DNA of 64,000 nucleotides from Vibrio coralliirubri (GCF_024347375.1 NZ_AP025471.1:310001-374000), one strand, 5' to 3'. Positions 21,712 through 31,311 are shown, counted from the first letter of the stretch. A program made the numbers and translations. The notes: a model not told the origin generated them from the sequence alone.

Positions 21712-22387
21712 AATAAAACCTTATGCTAAACAGTGTAAGTTAATATAAAACACAGTTTAAATTTAACTTGTTACTACATTTCACTTGTTAATAACACTTG
21801 ATTTGCTTTAAAGAAAAACCCTTGCTGGTTTTATATCTCCTGACGAAATGAAACGAATTAAGCTAATTCGCTATCGTTTCGACAAAATATAAATTACGCC
21901 TAAAATTATGTGATCAAAACGACAAATATTGATATCAATAATTCCATTTTTGAAATGAATGTTTTTCATTTATGAAAGTAATAGTTCTATCACTTTATTC
22001 ATGAATATTTAAGATGCTTTATCCTTGTGAAAAAGAGGGTCTTTTTAGACGGGTTCAGCGAGCTAAATAATCAACTTATTATCTTATCAATTAAGACTAT
22101 TCAAACACTTAGGTTCATTTTCAAGCTGAATTGCGAAGTGTGATTTTGGTAGGGGGTCAGCTTGTTTGAGGCAATGATGGAAGATCTCATTTTTCTGGTA
22201 AATTAAACGTACGTCGCTCCTTATCAATAAGCGAATATTTTTTATATTGTTGTCAGCTTGTCACTATTTGCGTGCGCGAGAGTGAAAATTCAGCGCCTAA
22301 ATGTTGATGATATAGGAGTGAAATGGGGGACTGGGTGTATGAGAAGCATGGTGCGGCGAAGAAACACCGAGTTTTGAGGAAGTAAAT
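21712..22387. other. AT-rich atp operon upstream region
   Basis: About 675 bases lie between atpI and the LysR gene. The part nearest atpI is very AT-rich and presumably holds the operon promoter; I could not assign convincing -35/-10 boxes. It contains a 14-bp palindrome TATTGATATCAATA (21927-21940). A possible 20-codon ORF with AGGAG lies at 22323-22385 (plus strand). Confidence 0.45.
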
Positions 22388-22404
22388 GGCAGCAAAACGC
22401 TGCC
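22388..22404 (-). terminator. Hairpin after LysR gene
   Basis: The short stem GGCAGC-AAAAC-GCTGCC lies 27 nt beyond the LysR stop. It is weak, with no T-run. Confidence 0.3.
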
Positions 22405-22430
22405 TAATTTACTTAATCTAGGCTCAGTTA

Positions 22431-23312
22431 TTACTCTTCATAACTGAGGTATTGAATACATAAGTCATGAAAAGCCTGTGCTTGTGGCGAGATTGTACGA
22501 TCAGACAATCTGAAAATGCCGATTTGTCGTTGCAAGGGCGGGTCAATTAACGGAATCCACACCAAGCGGGTTTCATTGGTTGGGAAAGCCAGCTTAGGTA
22601 GCGTGGTCACGCCTATCCCGAGCTCTAACACCGAAAACAGCGAGGTAATGTTCTCGACAGAGTACAGGGCTTGTTCGCTGAGCATTCGCGCGGGTGTTGG
22701 GTCTAGTAGGGTGCAAGTCCCGTTACGAATGAAAGGCTGTTTTAACAAGGTTTGCCACTCGATTCCTTCCCGTTGAGAGGCGATAGGGTTGTCTTTGAGG
22801 CACACCACACCGATAGGATCAGAAAGCAAAGGCGTGAAGTCGATGCTCTCTTCTTCTAAATGGGAGCTATTACCGAGGGCAACATCCACCTCGCCAGAGA
22901 GTAATCTTGCTTCTACCCCTGCCGCATTATCATCAATCAAACTCACTTCTACATTCGGGTACTGCTCACAAAAAGCCCCTAAAACACTAGGGATGAGTTT
23001 TGCGGCCACCGAAGGCACGCTCGCTATTCGAACTCTTCCTTGTTGTCCTGCTGCCGCTGCGCGTAGGTCATTGTCTAATGCTTTGTAAACATTCAGAAAT
23101 TGAATGATCTTGGGTAAGCATATTTCTCCAAAAGGCGTCAGTGTCGATTTGTTGCCTGTTTCAAACAGAGGTTGGCCGAGTATTTTTTCCAGCTCTTTTA
23201 TCGAAGTTGAAAGTGCCGCTTGCGATCGATTTGCACGGTGAGATGCCGCTCGAAATCCACCTTCTTCGACCACCAAAACAAAATGTTTTAACTGTTGTAG
23301 CTTGATACTCAT
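22431..23312 (-). CDS. LysR-family regulator of the RidA/ALDH/BCCT locus
   Basis: A 293-residue LysR protein: HTH at residues 1-60 (GGFRAASHRANRSQAALSTSIKELE) and effector domain (GRVRIASVPSVAAKLIPSVLG, LGIGVTTLPKLAF). It is divergent from the RidA-like gene, 157 nt apart, with two T-N11-A inverted repeats between them. This makes it the probable regulator of the plus-strand catabolic genes. Confidence 0.9.
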   Translation of the reverse strand: MSIKLQQLKHFVLVVEEGGFRAASHRANRSQAALSTSIKELEKILGQPLFETGNKSTLTPFGEICLPKIIQFLNVYKALDNDLRAAAAGQQGRVRIASVPSVAAKLIPSVLGAFCEQYPNVEVSLIDDNAAGVEARLLSGEVDVALGNSSHLEEESIDFTPLLSDPIGVVCLKDNPIASQREGIEWQTLLKQPFIRNGTCTLLDPTPARMLSEQALYSVENITSLFSVLELGIGVTTLPKLAFPTNETRLVWIPLIDPPLQRQIGIFRLSDRTISPQAQAFHDLCIQYLSYEE

Positions 23313-23341
23313 GGCGCGAATCCTTCTCTAGCCTTTGCTAT

Positions 23342-23378
23342 ACCTTACTTTTTGCAAGGTGATAGATTTTATTTATCA
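23342..23378. promoter_or_regulatory. Twin LysR-type boxes
   Basis: Two abutting inverted repeats share one base: ACCTT-N9-AAGGT (23342-23360) and TGATA-N9-TATCA (23360-23378). Each has the spacing of a LysR T-N11-A box. They lie between the LysR gene and the RidA-like gene. Confidence 0.5.
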
Positions 23379-23469
23379 AATGCACAAAATTTACCGTTAG
23401 ATTTATCAGTCGTCAAGGTGCAGTATTTAACCATCTTGAAACATAGTTGTTACAAAGTTGGATGGAATC

Positions 23470-23868
23470 GTGAACGCACAAACTAAAAAACACCCAGTAA
23501 AAACCGAGCTTTTCGCTTCAAAAGCACCCCTAGAGTGGGCAATCGTTAATAACGGCACTCTATACACCGCGCAGATTCCAATTGATGAAACTGGCGCAGT
23601 AGTAGAAGGCGGTATTGAAGCGCAAACGCGTCAGACTTTTAACAACCTTGTTCATACGTTGGAGTGTGCAGGCGAATCTATGGATTCAGTGCTGCAAGTT
23701 CTGATTTACGTGACAGACCGTGAATACCTAAAAACGGTAAACAGCGTATACGGAGAATACTTCAATGCACCTTATCCAAACCGTGCTGCGGTCGTCGTTG
23801 CAGGGTTAGCAAGAGAAGAGATGCTAGTCGAGTTCGTAGTTTATGCATCGGCGTCTCAACCTGAATAA
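23470..23868 (+). CDS. RidA/YjgF-YER057c-UK114 family protein
   Basis: About 132 residues of the Rid superfamily: LYTAQIPIDETGAVVEGGIEAQ, then QTFNNLVHTLECAGESMDSVL, then the acidic end VEFVVYASA. Canonical RidA hydrolyses reactive imines and enamines. This protein lacks an obvious catalytic Arg at the usual place (NRAAVVVAGL has Arg in the PNRAAV segment), so it may be a Rid subgroup member. I chose GTG 23470 because GGATGGA lies just before it; a TTG at 23458 has no ribosome site. It opens the catabolic locus and may detoxify or deaminate an intermediate. Confidence 0.8.
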   Translation: MNAQTKKHPVKTELFASKAPLEWAIVNNGTLYTAQIPIDETGAVVEGGIEAQTRQTFNNLVHTLECAGESMDSVLQVLIYVTDREYLKTVNSVYGEYFNAPYPNRAAVVVAGLAREEMLVEFVVYASASQPE

Positions 23869-24064
23869 TTTGACTGTGAACTAAGGCTATTTGCGGATCA
23901 AAACTCTTTTGAATTAAAGCGGTTTATTGATACAAGCGATCGGGTTCACTTTAGATACAAAATGTACGACTTATTTTAGCAATTAATTACCTGAATATTA
24001 ACAGTTTATTAATTAACCAGATGGTTGCCAGACTCAACCGCAACCTAACCGTTACAAGGACAGA

Positions 24065-25528
24065 ATGATGACTCAATTACAGAATGTTCAAGCAGAAAAC
24101 GCACTTTACATTGGCGGCGAATGGCAAGCGGGTGTAAGCACCGTAGCGAACATTAACCCATCAGATATTTCTGAAAACATCGGTAACTTTGCACAAGCAA
24201 GTGCTGAACAAGTTAAACAAGCGATTTCAGCGGCAAAGCACGCTCAACCAGAGTGGGAAAAAACGCCGATTGAACGTAAGCAAGCAGTACTTCAAGCAAT
24301 TGGTGATGAGCTGATTGCACGTTGTGATGAACTAGGTACGTTACTTTCTCGTGAAGAAGGTAAGCCTTTTGCTGAAGGTCGTGGTGAGATTTACCGTGCA
24401 GGTCAGTTCTTCCAATACTTTGCGGCTGAAGTGCTTCGTCAGATTGGTGATAACGCAGAATCAGTTCGCCCAGGCGTTTCTGTTGAAGTGACTCGTGAAG
24501 CTGTTGGCGTTATTGGCATCATCTCTCCTTGGAACTTCCCGACAGCAACAGCGGCTTGGAAAATCGCTCCAGCACTGGCTTTCGGTAACAGCGTTATCTG
24601 GAAACCAGCAAACCTAACACCAGCAAGTGCGGTTGCGCTTACTGAAATTATCCACCGTCAAGGTATCCCAGCAGGCACGTTCAACCTTGTTCTGGGTAGC
24701 GGTTCAACAGTCGGTGATGCACTGATCAACTCTAAAGAAGTGAATGGTGTGAGCTTTACTGGTTCCGTTGATACGGGTCGTAAGGTTGCCGCTGCTACAG
24801 CGCCAAACTTCGTTCGTTGCCAACTAGAGATGGGCAGCAAGAACGCACTTGTGGTTGCTGACGATGCTGATATCCAAACAGCCGTTGATGCAACGATTGC
24901 AGGTTCATTCTCTGGCGCAGGCCAAAAATGTACAGCATCTTCTCGTCTAGTGGTTATGGATGGCATTCACGACCAATACGTTGAAGCACTAATCAAACGT
25001 ATGAGCGAGCTAAAAGTCGGTCACGCACTAGAAGACGGCGTGTTCATGGGCCCGGTAGTTGACGGCAACCAACTTGAAGCGAACCTAGGTTGGGTTGAGA
25101 AAGCACGTCAAAGCGGCGGTGAGCTGGCATTCGGTGGCGAACGCTTGAGCATGAAACACGAAGGTTTCTACATGTCTCCAACTCTGTTCTTGAATACGAA
25201 GAACGATTGGGAAGTGAACCAAGAAGAAGTGTTTGCACCAATGGCAAGCGTGATTCGTGTGGCTGATTTAGAGGAAGCTATCGCGACGACCAACGATACT
25301 CGCTTTGGTCTAACGGGCGGTATCATTACTCAAAGCCTACGTACTAGCGCAATGTTCAAGCAACAAGCGCAAACAGGTTGTGTGATGGTGAACCTACCAA
25401 CAGCAGGCACTGATTACCACGTACCGTTTGGTGGTCGTAAAGAGTCTAGCTTCGGTCCTCGTGAGCAAGGTCAATACGCGAAAGAGTTCTACACAGTCGT
25501 GAAGACGGCTTACCAGCGTCCTTACTAG
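24065..25528 (+). CDS. NAD(P)-dependent aldehyde dehydrogenase
   Basis: A 487-residue ALDH of the 2-oxoglutarate-semialdehyde / succinate-semialdehyde type. It has GVIGIISPWNFPTATAAWKI, GSVDTGRK, catalytic Glu in QLEMGSKN and catalytic Cys in GAGQKCTASSR. It oxidises an aldehyde intermediate to a carboxylate in the cytoplasm. AAGGA precedes two adjacent ATGs. It sits between the Rid protein and the dipeptidase. Confidence 0.92.
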   Translation: MMTQLQNVQAENALYIGGEWQAGVSTVANINPSDISENIGNFAQASAEQVKQAISAAKHAQPEWEKTPIERKQAVLQAIGDELIARCDELGTLLSREEGKPFAEGRGEIYRAGQFFQYFAAEVLRQIGDNAESVRPGVSVEVTREAVGVIGIISPWNFPTATAAWKIAPALAFGNSVIWKPANLTPASAVALTEIIHRQGIPAGTFNLVLGSGSTVGDALINSKEVNGVSFTGSVDTGRKVAAATAPNFVRCQLEMGSKNALVVADDADIQTAVDATIAGSFSGAGQKCTASSRLVVMDGIHDQYVEALIKRMSELKVGHALEDGVFMGPVVDGNQLEANLGWVEKARQSGGELAFGGERLSMKHEGFYMSPTLFLNTKNDWEVNQEEVFAPMASVIRVADLEEAIATTNDTRFGLTGGIITQSLRTSAMFKQQAQTGCVMVNLPTAGTDYHVPFGGRKESSFGPREQGQYAKEFYTVVKTAYQRPY

Positions 25529-25711
25529 ATAGATCTCTATTAATTGACGTTCTATTAATGAAAAGTGGCCTGATTCACAGAGTCAGGCCAACACCCAAAC
25601 CCAACACAGCAAATGAAATTAGAGACGTGATTTAACCCATTTTTGAAAACATGTTATTTGAGCGTGTTTTCAAAACCGAGCTAGAACACTGAGCTTTCAA
25701 TAGGAGTGGTT

Positions 25712-26707
25712 ATGTACCAGCAACGGATTGTTATAGATGGATTGCAATACTGCAATTGGAACAGAGAATACTTCCAAACACTAAAGGCGAGCGGCATTAC
25801 AGCAGTTCACGCTACCGCGGTTTACCACGAGACAGCTCGTGAAACCTTATCTCGCTTTGCAGAGTGGAACTTAAGATTCGAGCAGAATGCAGACATTATC
25901 ATGCCGATTCATTCAATGGCTGATGTTGAAACTGCAAAAGCGACCGGCAAAGTCGGCATTTTCCTTGGTGCTCAAAACTGTTCTCCAATCGATGATGAGA
26001 TTGGTCTTATCGAAGTGATGCGCAAGCAAGGTCTTTTGATCATGCAGCTTACTTACAACAACCAGAGCTTATTGGCGACAGGTTGTTACGAGAAGAACGA
26101 TACCGGTATCACGCGCTTTGGTAAGCAAGCTATCGAAGAGATGAACCGAGTGGGGATGATCATCGATATGTCTCACAGTGCGGAGCGTTCAACGCTTGAG
26201 GCGATTGATCTGTCTTCTCGTCCTATTTGTATCAGCCACGCGAACCCAACGTTTGCTCATGATGCACTACGAAACAAATCAAACGATGTGATTAAAGCCC
26301 TAACCGCACGCGGTGGCTTAATCGGATTCAGCTTATACCCATTCCACCTACCAAACGGCAGCCAATGTACCTTGGAGGATTTCTGTCAGATGGTTGCGAC
26401 GACAGCCGACATGGTCGGCGTTGAACACCTAGGAATTGGCAGTGACCTATGCTTAAACCAGCCTCAAGCGGTTCTAGAGTGGATGCGAAATGGTCGTTGG
26501 TCGAAGGCAATGGACTACGGCGAAGGTTCTGCAAACAACTCAGGTTGGCCAGATGCACTGCCTTGGTTCTGTGGTAGTTCGGGTATGGAAAATATTTATA
26601 ACGGATTGATGCGTCATGGTTTCAGTGAGTCTGAAGCTGGACAAGTCTTGGGAGAAAACTGGTTTAACTTCTTGAAAGATGGCTTAGAGCCGCAGAGCAA
26701 GGGTTAA
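25712..26707 (+). CDS. Renal-dipeptidase-family (M19) metallohydrolase
   Basis: A 331-residue amidohydrolase-fold protein resembling the M19-like protein beside dgcAB in Pseudomonas betaine catabolism: VIDGLQYCNWNRE, GKVGIFLGAQNC, MQLTYNNQ, MIIDMSHSAERS, ISHANP, LGIGSDLC. The His-x-Asp at the first metal site is replaced by an unusual DGLQ at the N-terminus, so metal content differs from true dipeptidases. No signal peptide is present, so it is cytoplasmic. ATG 25712 has TAGGAG; a GTG at 25706 lies inside that Shine-Dalgarno and is unlikely. Confidence 0.82.
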   Translation: MYQQRIVIDGLQYCNWNREYFQTLKASGITAVHATAVYHETARETLSRFAEWNLRFEQNADIIMPIHSMADVETAKATGKVGIFLGAQNCSPIDDEIGLIEVMRKQGLLIMQLTYNNQSLLATGCYEKNDTGITRFGKQAIEEMNRVGMIIDMSHSAERSTLEAIDLSSRPICISHANPTFAHDALRNKSNDVIKALTARGGLIGFSLYPFHLPNGSQCTLEDFCQMVATTADMVGVEHLGIGSDLCLNQPQAVLEWMRNGRWSKAMDYGEGSANNSGWPDALPWFCGSSGMENIYNGLMRHGFSESEAGQVLGENWFNFLKDGLEPQSKG

Positions 26708-26937
26708 GCGTTTCTCGCTGGTAATCATCTAATAGGCAGCCTGCTAACAAACGTTCATTTAGTCAGTGCTGCTTTAATCAAATTCATTATTTAAAAGGAA
26801 CAACGGTCTATTTCGCAACGCGGTAACCCAAACATGGATTAGCCTGCCCAAGACAAAAAATAATAGGGCGGGTGTTAAATACACCCTTGTAGTCATCATT
26901 AAAATGACAGCTGCAAAGAAACCTCTGGAGTCAGAGT

Positions 26938-28545
26938 ATGTCTGATTTAACCAATAGCGTGAAATCTTCAAACGTAAATGCGGGTCAAGCACACACAACA
27001 AGTAATAAAACAAGTAACACAAACCAGTCTGAATCAACTTCAGACAAATTAGGACTTACCAACCCAGCACTATGGTACAGCGGCGGTTTTATCGCTCTGT
27101 TCGTAACGCTTGCTTTATTTGATGGCGAGCTGTTATCCAGCTTAGTAAACACAGGCTTTGCTTGGTCGGTAAAAGTATTCGGTCCTTATTGGCAAATGCT
27201 TCTTCTTCTGACTTTTCTTATTGGTCTTGGCCTGGCGGCAGGGCGAACAGGCAAGGTTATCCTAGGTGGTATTGCTAAACCTGAAATGGATGGCTTCCGT
27301 TGGATGGCGATCATCTTCTGTACGCTACTGGCGGGTGGCGGCGTATTTTGGGCGGCAGCAGAGCCTATCGCACACTACGTTAATCCACCACCGTTATATG
27401 GCGCTCAAGAGAACGCACAGCAAGGTGCAGTAAATGCTTTGTCTCAATCATTCATGCACTGGGGCTTCCTAGCATGGGCAATTGTGGGCAGCTTAACGTC
27501 TATCGTAGTTATGCACCTTCACTACGACAAAGGCTTACCGCTTAAACCTCGTATTCTGCTTTACCCTGTATTAGGTGAAAGAGCACTGAAAGGTCACACC
27601 GGCGCACTGATTGATGCATGTTGTATTGTCGCTGTAGCGGCGGGCACCATCGGTCCTATCGGCTTCTTGGGCTTGCAAGTGAGCTACGCGCTGAACGAAC
27701 TGTTTGGTATTCCAGATGGCTTCACAACACAGCTGATCATCATCTTATTCGCTATCGTGCTTTACACATTGTCGGCATTAAGTGGTCTTAACCGCGGAAT
27801 GCAAATGCTAAGCCGTTACAACGTAATTTTGGCTATGGCATTGATGGTTTACATCCTGATCTTTGGCCCAACAAACTTCATCTTTAATGGCTACATTCAA
27901 GGTGTAGGCAGCATGATTGATAACTTCATCCCGATGGCAACATACCGAGGTGACGAAGGTTGGTTGAGCTGGTGGACAGTATTCTTCTGGGGTTGGTTCT
28001 TAGGTTACGGCCCAATGATGGCAATCTTCATCGCACGTATTTCACGCGGTCGTAGTATTCGCCAATTGGTATCAACGATTAGCTTGATTGCACCGTTTGT
28101 TACTTGCTTCTGGTTCACGATTGTTGGCGGCTCTGGTCTTGCGTTCGAAATCGCAGATCCAGGCAGTGTAAGTAAAGCGTTTGAAGGCTTTAACTTACCA
28201 GGTGCGCTACTGGCGGTAACTCAGCAGCTACCAATGCCAATGCTTATCTCAATTCTGTTCTTGATCTTAACCACGATCTTCATCGTAACGACCGGTGACT
28301 CAATGACTTACACCATCAGTGTGGTGATCAGTGGTGAGACAGAACCGAATGCAATTATTCGTACCTTCTGGGGTGTGATGATGGGGGTAACAGCGTTAAT
28401 TCTGATTTCCCTAGGCTCTGGCGGCATTTCAGCGCTGCAATCCTTCATTGTTATCACCGCGGTACCGGTGTCCTTAATCTTGCTGCCATCACTTTGGAAT
28501 GCGCCTCAAATCGCAATCAAGATGGCAAAAGAGCAAGGTTTTTAG
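26938..28545 (+). CDS. BCCT-family betaine/carnitine/choline-type transporter
   Basis: A 535-residue transporter with about 12 helices after a Ser/Thr/Asn-rich 45-residue N-terminal tail. BCCT features are GGGVFWAAAEPIAHYV, GTIGPIGFLGLQVSY, and ARISRGRSIRQL. The helix-8 aromatic box reads WTVFFWGWFLGYG, so two of the tryptophans used by BetP for betaine are Phe and Tyr here. It therefore imports a zwitterion, but perhaps not glycine betaine. It has a short C-terminus, so osmosensing is unlikely. The locus suggests import for catabolism. Confidence 0.9.
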   Translation: MSDLTNSVKSSNVNAGQAHTTSNKTSNTNQSESTSDKLGLTNPALWYSGGFIALFVTLALFDGELLSSLVNTGFAWSVKVFGPYWQMLLLLTFLIGLGLAAGRTGKVILGGIAKPEMDGFRWMAIIFCTLLAGGGVFWAAAEPIAHYVNPPPLYGAQENAQQGAVNALSQSFMHWGFLAWAIVGSLTSIVVMHLHYDKGLPLKPRILLYPVLGERALKGHTGALIDACCIVAVAAGTIGPIGFLGLQVSYALNELFGIPDGFTTQLIIILFAIVLYTLSALSGLNRGMQMLSRYNVILAMALMVYILIFGPTNFIFNGYIQGVGSMIDNFIPMATYRGDEGWLSWWTVFFWGWFLGYGPMMAIFIARISRGRSIRQLVSTISLIAPFVTCFWFTIVGGSGLAFEIADPGSVSKAFEGFNLPGALLAVTQQLPMPMLISILFLILTTIFIVTTGDSMTYTISVVISGETEPNAIIRTFWGVMMGVTALILISLGSGGISALQSFIVITAVPVSLILLPSLWNAPQIAIKMAKEQGF

Positions 28546-28589
28546 AGAGCAGAGTTTTTAAACAAAAGGGCTCTGTAAAACAAGAACAA

Positions 28590-28613
28590 ATCAGCCTTTG
28601 AAAGAAGGCTGAT
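28590..28613 (+). other. Hairpin in leader of unknown gene
   Basis: ATCAGCCTT / AAGGCTGAT (9-bp stem, 6-nt loop) lies 45 nt after the BCCT stop, without a T-run. A second stem GGGGTGAG / CTTACCCC lies at 28708-28727. Together they give the 292-nt leader of the next gene some structure. I do not recognise an RNA family. Confidence 0.4.
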
Positions 28614-28837
28614 GCAAGATTCCGAAAGGAACAGAAAAACCGTACTGGTGAAGATACATCGGGCGGCACGTATTTAGGTCAATCGATCTAGTCAGGACAA
28701 ATAATAAGGGGTGAGCTCGCTTACCCCAAATAACGTGAAAGCTAACCAACACACTGTAACAACGAATGCTTCAAATGATGGCAACGATCGGTTCTGAATG
28801 GCTAGCAAAATCCTATAACTATAAGGTGGTGAGCAAA

Positions 28838-30577
28838 ATGGATGCACATCGTTCTACCTACACTGAATCAGCACTACGTGACGCGACTGTCGTCATGGCA
28901 CCGGAAAGGCTAGGTGCAATGCACCAAACACGTATCAGCTTCGTTAGAACTCTGATTCGTAAAATGGCTCAGCAAGAATGGAAAGTGACGAAACATGAAT
29001 GGCAATTAGACGCTCAAGGTTTTGGTCATGTTATCTATAAGCTTGCGACGCCAAACCATGTTTATCATTTGGTTGTTTTCTGCGATGAGATTGCAGATGA
29101 CGAGCGAAATGACCGTGTAATTGCTGAAAAGTGGGACGTAACGTTTGCGCTTGTTCTTGGTGATGTTGATGTCGCCCTACTTGAAAGACTTCGTGCGAAT
29201 GTACCGCTTCAAGAAGCAGGCCGTAATCCAAATAACGTGCTTGTGTTGGCGCGTGCAAATAAAAGTGTACGTGTGTTTGAACACATCGTGAGTCACTTGG
29301 CTAAAGGTGTTCAACCAACGCCAAAAGAGCTGGCTGAAGTGGGTTATATCTTGCGAACGACAGCGGTATACGGTAATGGCAAATTTGGTATTGCTGACTT
29401 TAAAATCTTAGAGAAAAATGAAGATTTTAATCAGTCGTTTAGTGCGCAAATGTGTGCGGTTTATATGCTGCGTGAGTTCAGCCTAGATTGGGTTCATTAC
29501 CTAGCTGAGCAACAGGGCGGTGAACAAGCGATTACCTTGCATAGAGGATTACAGCGTTACCTTGGTGTTGGTAATGCGACTGGTTTAGGCATGGCGCCAT
29601 ATCTTATTAACCACCCAAGTATTGTCGATCAATGGATGACAACACGTGAGCATGCATTGGCGGACGTGTTGGCTAGTCAGGCCGATACGGCGTTGATCGA
29701 GCCACTACGTAGATACGTTAAAAAAGCGATTTGTCATTTAGAACAAGTTGTTACCATCAATGAAAACCAGCAAGAGTTGAACAAAACCGCTGTTGATGAG
29801 TTAAAACACGCAGAACAGTCACTAGAAGCTTCTGTAAACCATTGCGATACATGGGCGCAGTTAGTTGAACAATCTAAGCACATGAGTATGGAAGCCCAAG
29901 AAATCCTTATCTCATGCTTGATGGAATTGTACCCAGAATTAGTGGACGCCCATCAAGAGCAAATGAATTGTAGCGAAACACTGTCGCTTCCTAGTGGCAA
30001 AAAGATCCAAGACCTATTGGTAGTGTTAGAAGAAAAATACCGTTGGGCAATCACGACCGACTTTACGAAAGCAGAAAATAACTACTGGTTCTGGTATCGC
30101 TCTCAGGACAAAGAAGAGCCAAGACTCGGTGTTCGAGGCGAGGAACTAGGCGAAGAGCGTGAACTGCCGTTGGATATCGGCCGTCAAGCTTACCGTTTGT
30201 ACCATGCTTTATTGCAATTCGCGCCAGAGCTTTCATTGGCTGAGTTCCTTGTTAAACAACCGCAGCATCGTGCCATTGCGCGCCGTGTGTGGACGCTAGG
30301 TAACAAGGCGATGGGCGACATTCAAATGAACGTGCTGCACCAAGACTCGCCACCAATGCACTTGCTGCGTTGTAAGCTAGCGATGTTTGGCGCGACTAAG
30401 TTTGATCCTCGCTCAGACCGTTGGGTACGAGTGACATTTTTCCAAGGTGCACCGTTGCTTGATGAAATTCATCAGGACGAATGGGTGTTCCCAATCTTAC
30501 CAAGTGAAGCGGAGATCGCTGACTCAAATAAAGTTCCTACACATATCAACGCTCAACATGGAGGTAAATCGTTATGA
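28838..30577 (+). CDS. Conserved-looking protein of unknown function (579 aa)
   Basis: I do not recognise this protein. It is soluble, with no signal peptide or membrane helix. Residues 1-170 look mixed alpha/beta (HVYHLVVFCDEI, WDVTFALVLGDVDVALLERL), and the remainder is mainly helical. A charged central segment is followed by W-rich YWFWYRSQDKEEPRLGVRGEE, then a C-terminal domain ending with FDPRSDRWVRVTFFQGAPLLD. ATG 28838 follows AAGGTGGTGAG; an upstream in-frame ATG (28766) has no ribosome site. Its stop overlaps the next gene by 4 nt, so the two products probably act together. It lies downstream of the BCCT gene in the catabolic locus. Confidence 0.8.
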   Translation: MDAHRSTYTESALRDATVVMAPERLGAMHQTRISFVRTLIRKMAQQEWKVTKHEWQLDAQGFGHVIYKLATPNHVYHLVVFCDEIADDERNDRVIAEKWDVTFALVLGDVDVALLERLRANVPLQEAGRNPNNVLVLARANKSVRVFEHIVSHLAKGVQPTPKELAEVGYILRTTAVYGNGKFGIADFKILEKNEDFNQSFSAQMCAVYMLREFSLDWVHYLAEQQGGEQAITLHRGLQRYLGVGNATGLGMAPYLINHPSIVDQWMTTREHALADVLASQADTALIEPLRRYVKKAICHLEQVVTINENQQELNKTAVDELKHAEQSLEASVNHCDTWAQLVEQSKHMSMEAQEILISCLMELYPELVDAHQEQMNCSETLSLPSGKKIQDLLVVLEEKYRWAITTDFTKAENNYWFWYRSQDKEEPRLGVRGEELGEERELPLDIGRQAYRLYHALLQFAPELSLAEFLVKQPQHRAIARRVWTLGNKAMGDIQMNVLHQDSPPMHLLRCKLAMFGATKFDPRSDRWVRVTFFQGAPLLDEIHQDEWVFPILPSEAEIADSNKVPTHINAQHGGKSL

Positions 30578-31311
30578 TCGTTTCTCACAATGAACTGGTA
30601 GCGGCCGTTAATAAAGCCTTTCTGGGTATGCGTCGTACATGTGGTGAAGCCGATGTAATAGCGAACATGGTGGCAGATTTACAAATGGTTGGCTTGGATG
30701 GAGTTCGTCATTTTAACAACGCGAGCAACTTTATGGGGCTAGAAGACGATTGCCCTGTAGACATTCAAGTGAGAAGCGACAACACAGTTGAAGTGGATCT
30801 GCACAAGGCGAGCTTAGCGTGTCATCTTCCTGTGGTGATGGATTACGCCATTGAAAAGATGGTCGGCAAAAAGACACTGAAAATCGAGCTAAACAACTGC
30901 CATAACCGTTGGTTAGCGTACAGTGAGCTTGTGAAACTGGCAGCGAAAGGTATCGCGTGTACCGCACGTTGGGATAATGGCTCAAACCCTAAGAGCACCT
31001 TGTATGTGCTTAACCGTGGTTGCGTTGCACCAGAACTGTTTTTATCAGATTCGCCACTGACATCGGACGAACATATCCACAATATGACCATCGAACTTTC
31101 CGTCCAGGATTTCGATATCGAACGTTTGTCAGATGGCTACCAAACACACATTGAATCGGAAGCGCTTTTTAAAACTCAAGAGAAAGCGTGGAACGATGGC
31201 ATTGAAGTTGATGAGGCAGAGTGGGGCGCATTGAAAGAAACCGCGACGGCTATTCTTGTTGAAAGCAGCCAACGCTCGGTTCAAGGTGCAGGTGAGCTAA
31301 CGACTTCATAA
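30574..31311 (+). CDS. DUF3726-like protein
   Basis: A 245-residue soluble protein. The N-terminus (SHNELVAAVNKAFLGMRRTCGEADVIANMV) resembles my memory of DUF3726 proteins, which carry a similar opening helix rich in GEA. The family assignment is tentative and the function unknown. It overlaps the 579-residue protein's stop by 4 nt (ATGA), has GGAGG upstream, and is followed by a good terminator. Co-translation with the unknown partner suggests a complex. Confidence 0.7.
   Translation: MIVSHNELVAAVNKAFLGMRRTCGEADVIANMVADLQMVGLDGVRHFNNASNFMGLEDDCPVDIQVRSDNTVEVDLHKASLACHLPVVMDYAIEKMVGKKTLKIELNNCHNRWLAYSELVKLAAKGIACTARWDNGSNPKSTLYVLNRGCVAPELFLSDSPLTSDEHIHNMTIELSVQDFDIERLSDGYQTHIESEALFKTQEKAWNDGIEVDEAEWGALKETATAILVESSQRSVQGAGELTTS

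Noticed and set aside
21927..21940. FNR-like palindrome TATTGATATCAATA upstream of the atp operon
   Set aside because: The half-sites are fused with no 4-nt spacer, and the region is so AT-rich that short palindromes are expected.
28546..28740. Possible glycine-type riboswitch (CCGAAAGG and flanking stems) in the leader after the BCCT gene
   Set aside because: The conserved glycine aptamer core elements and paired second aptamer are absent. Only simple hairpins can be supported.
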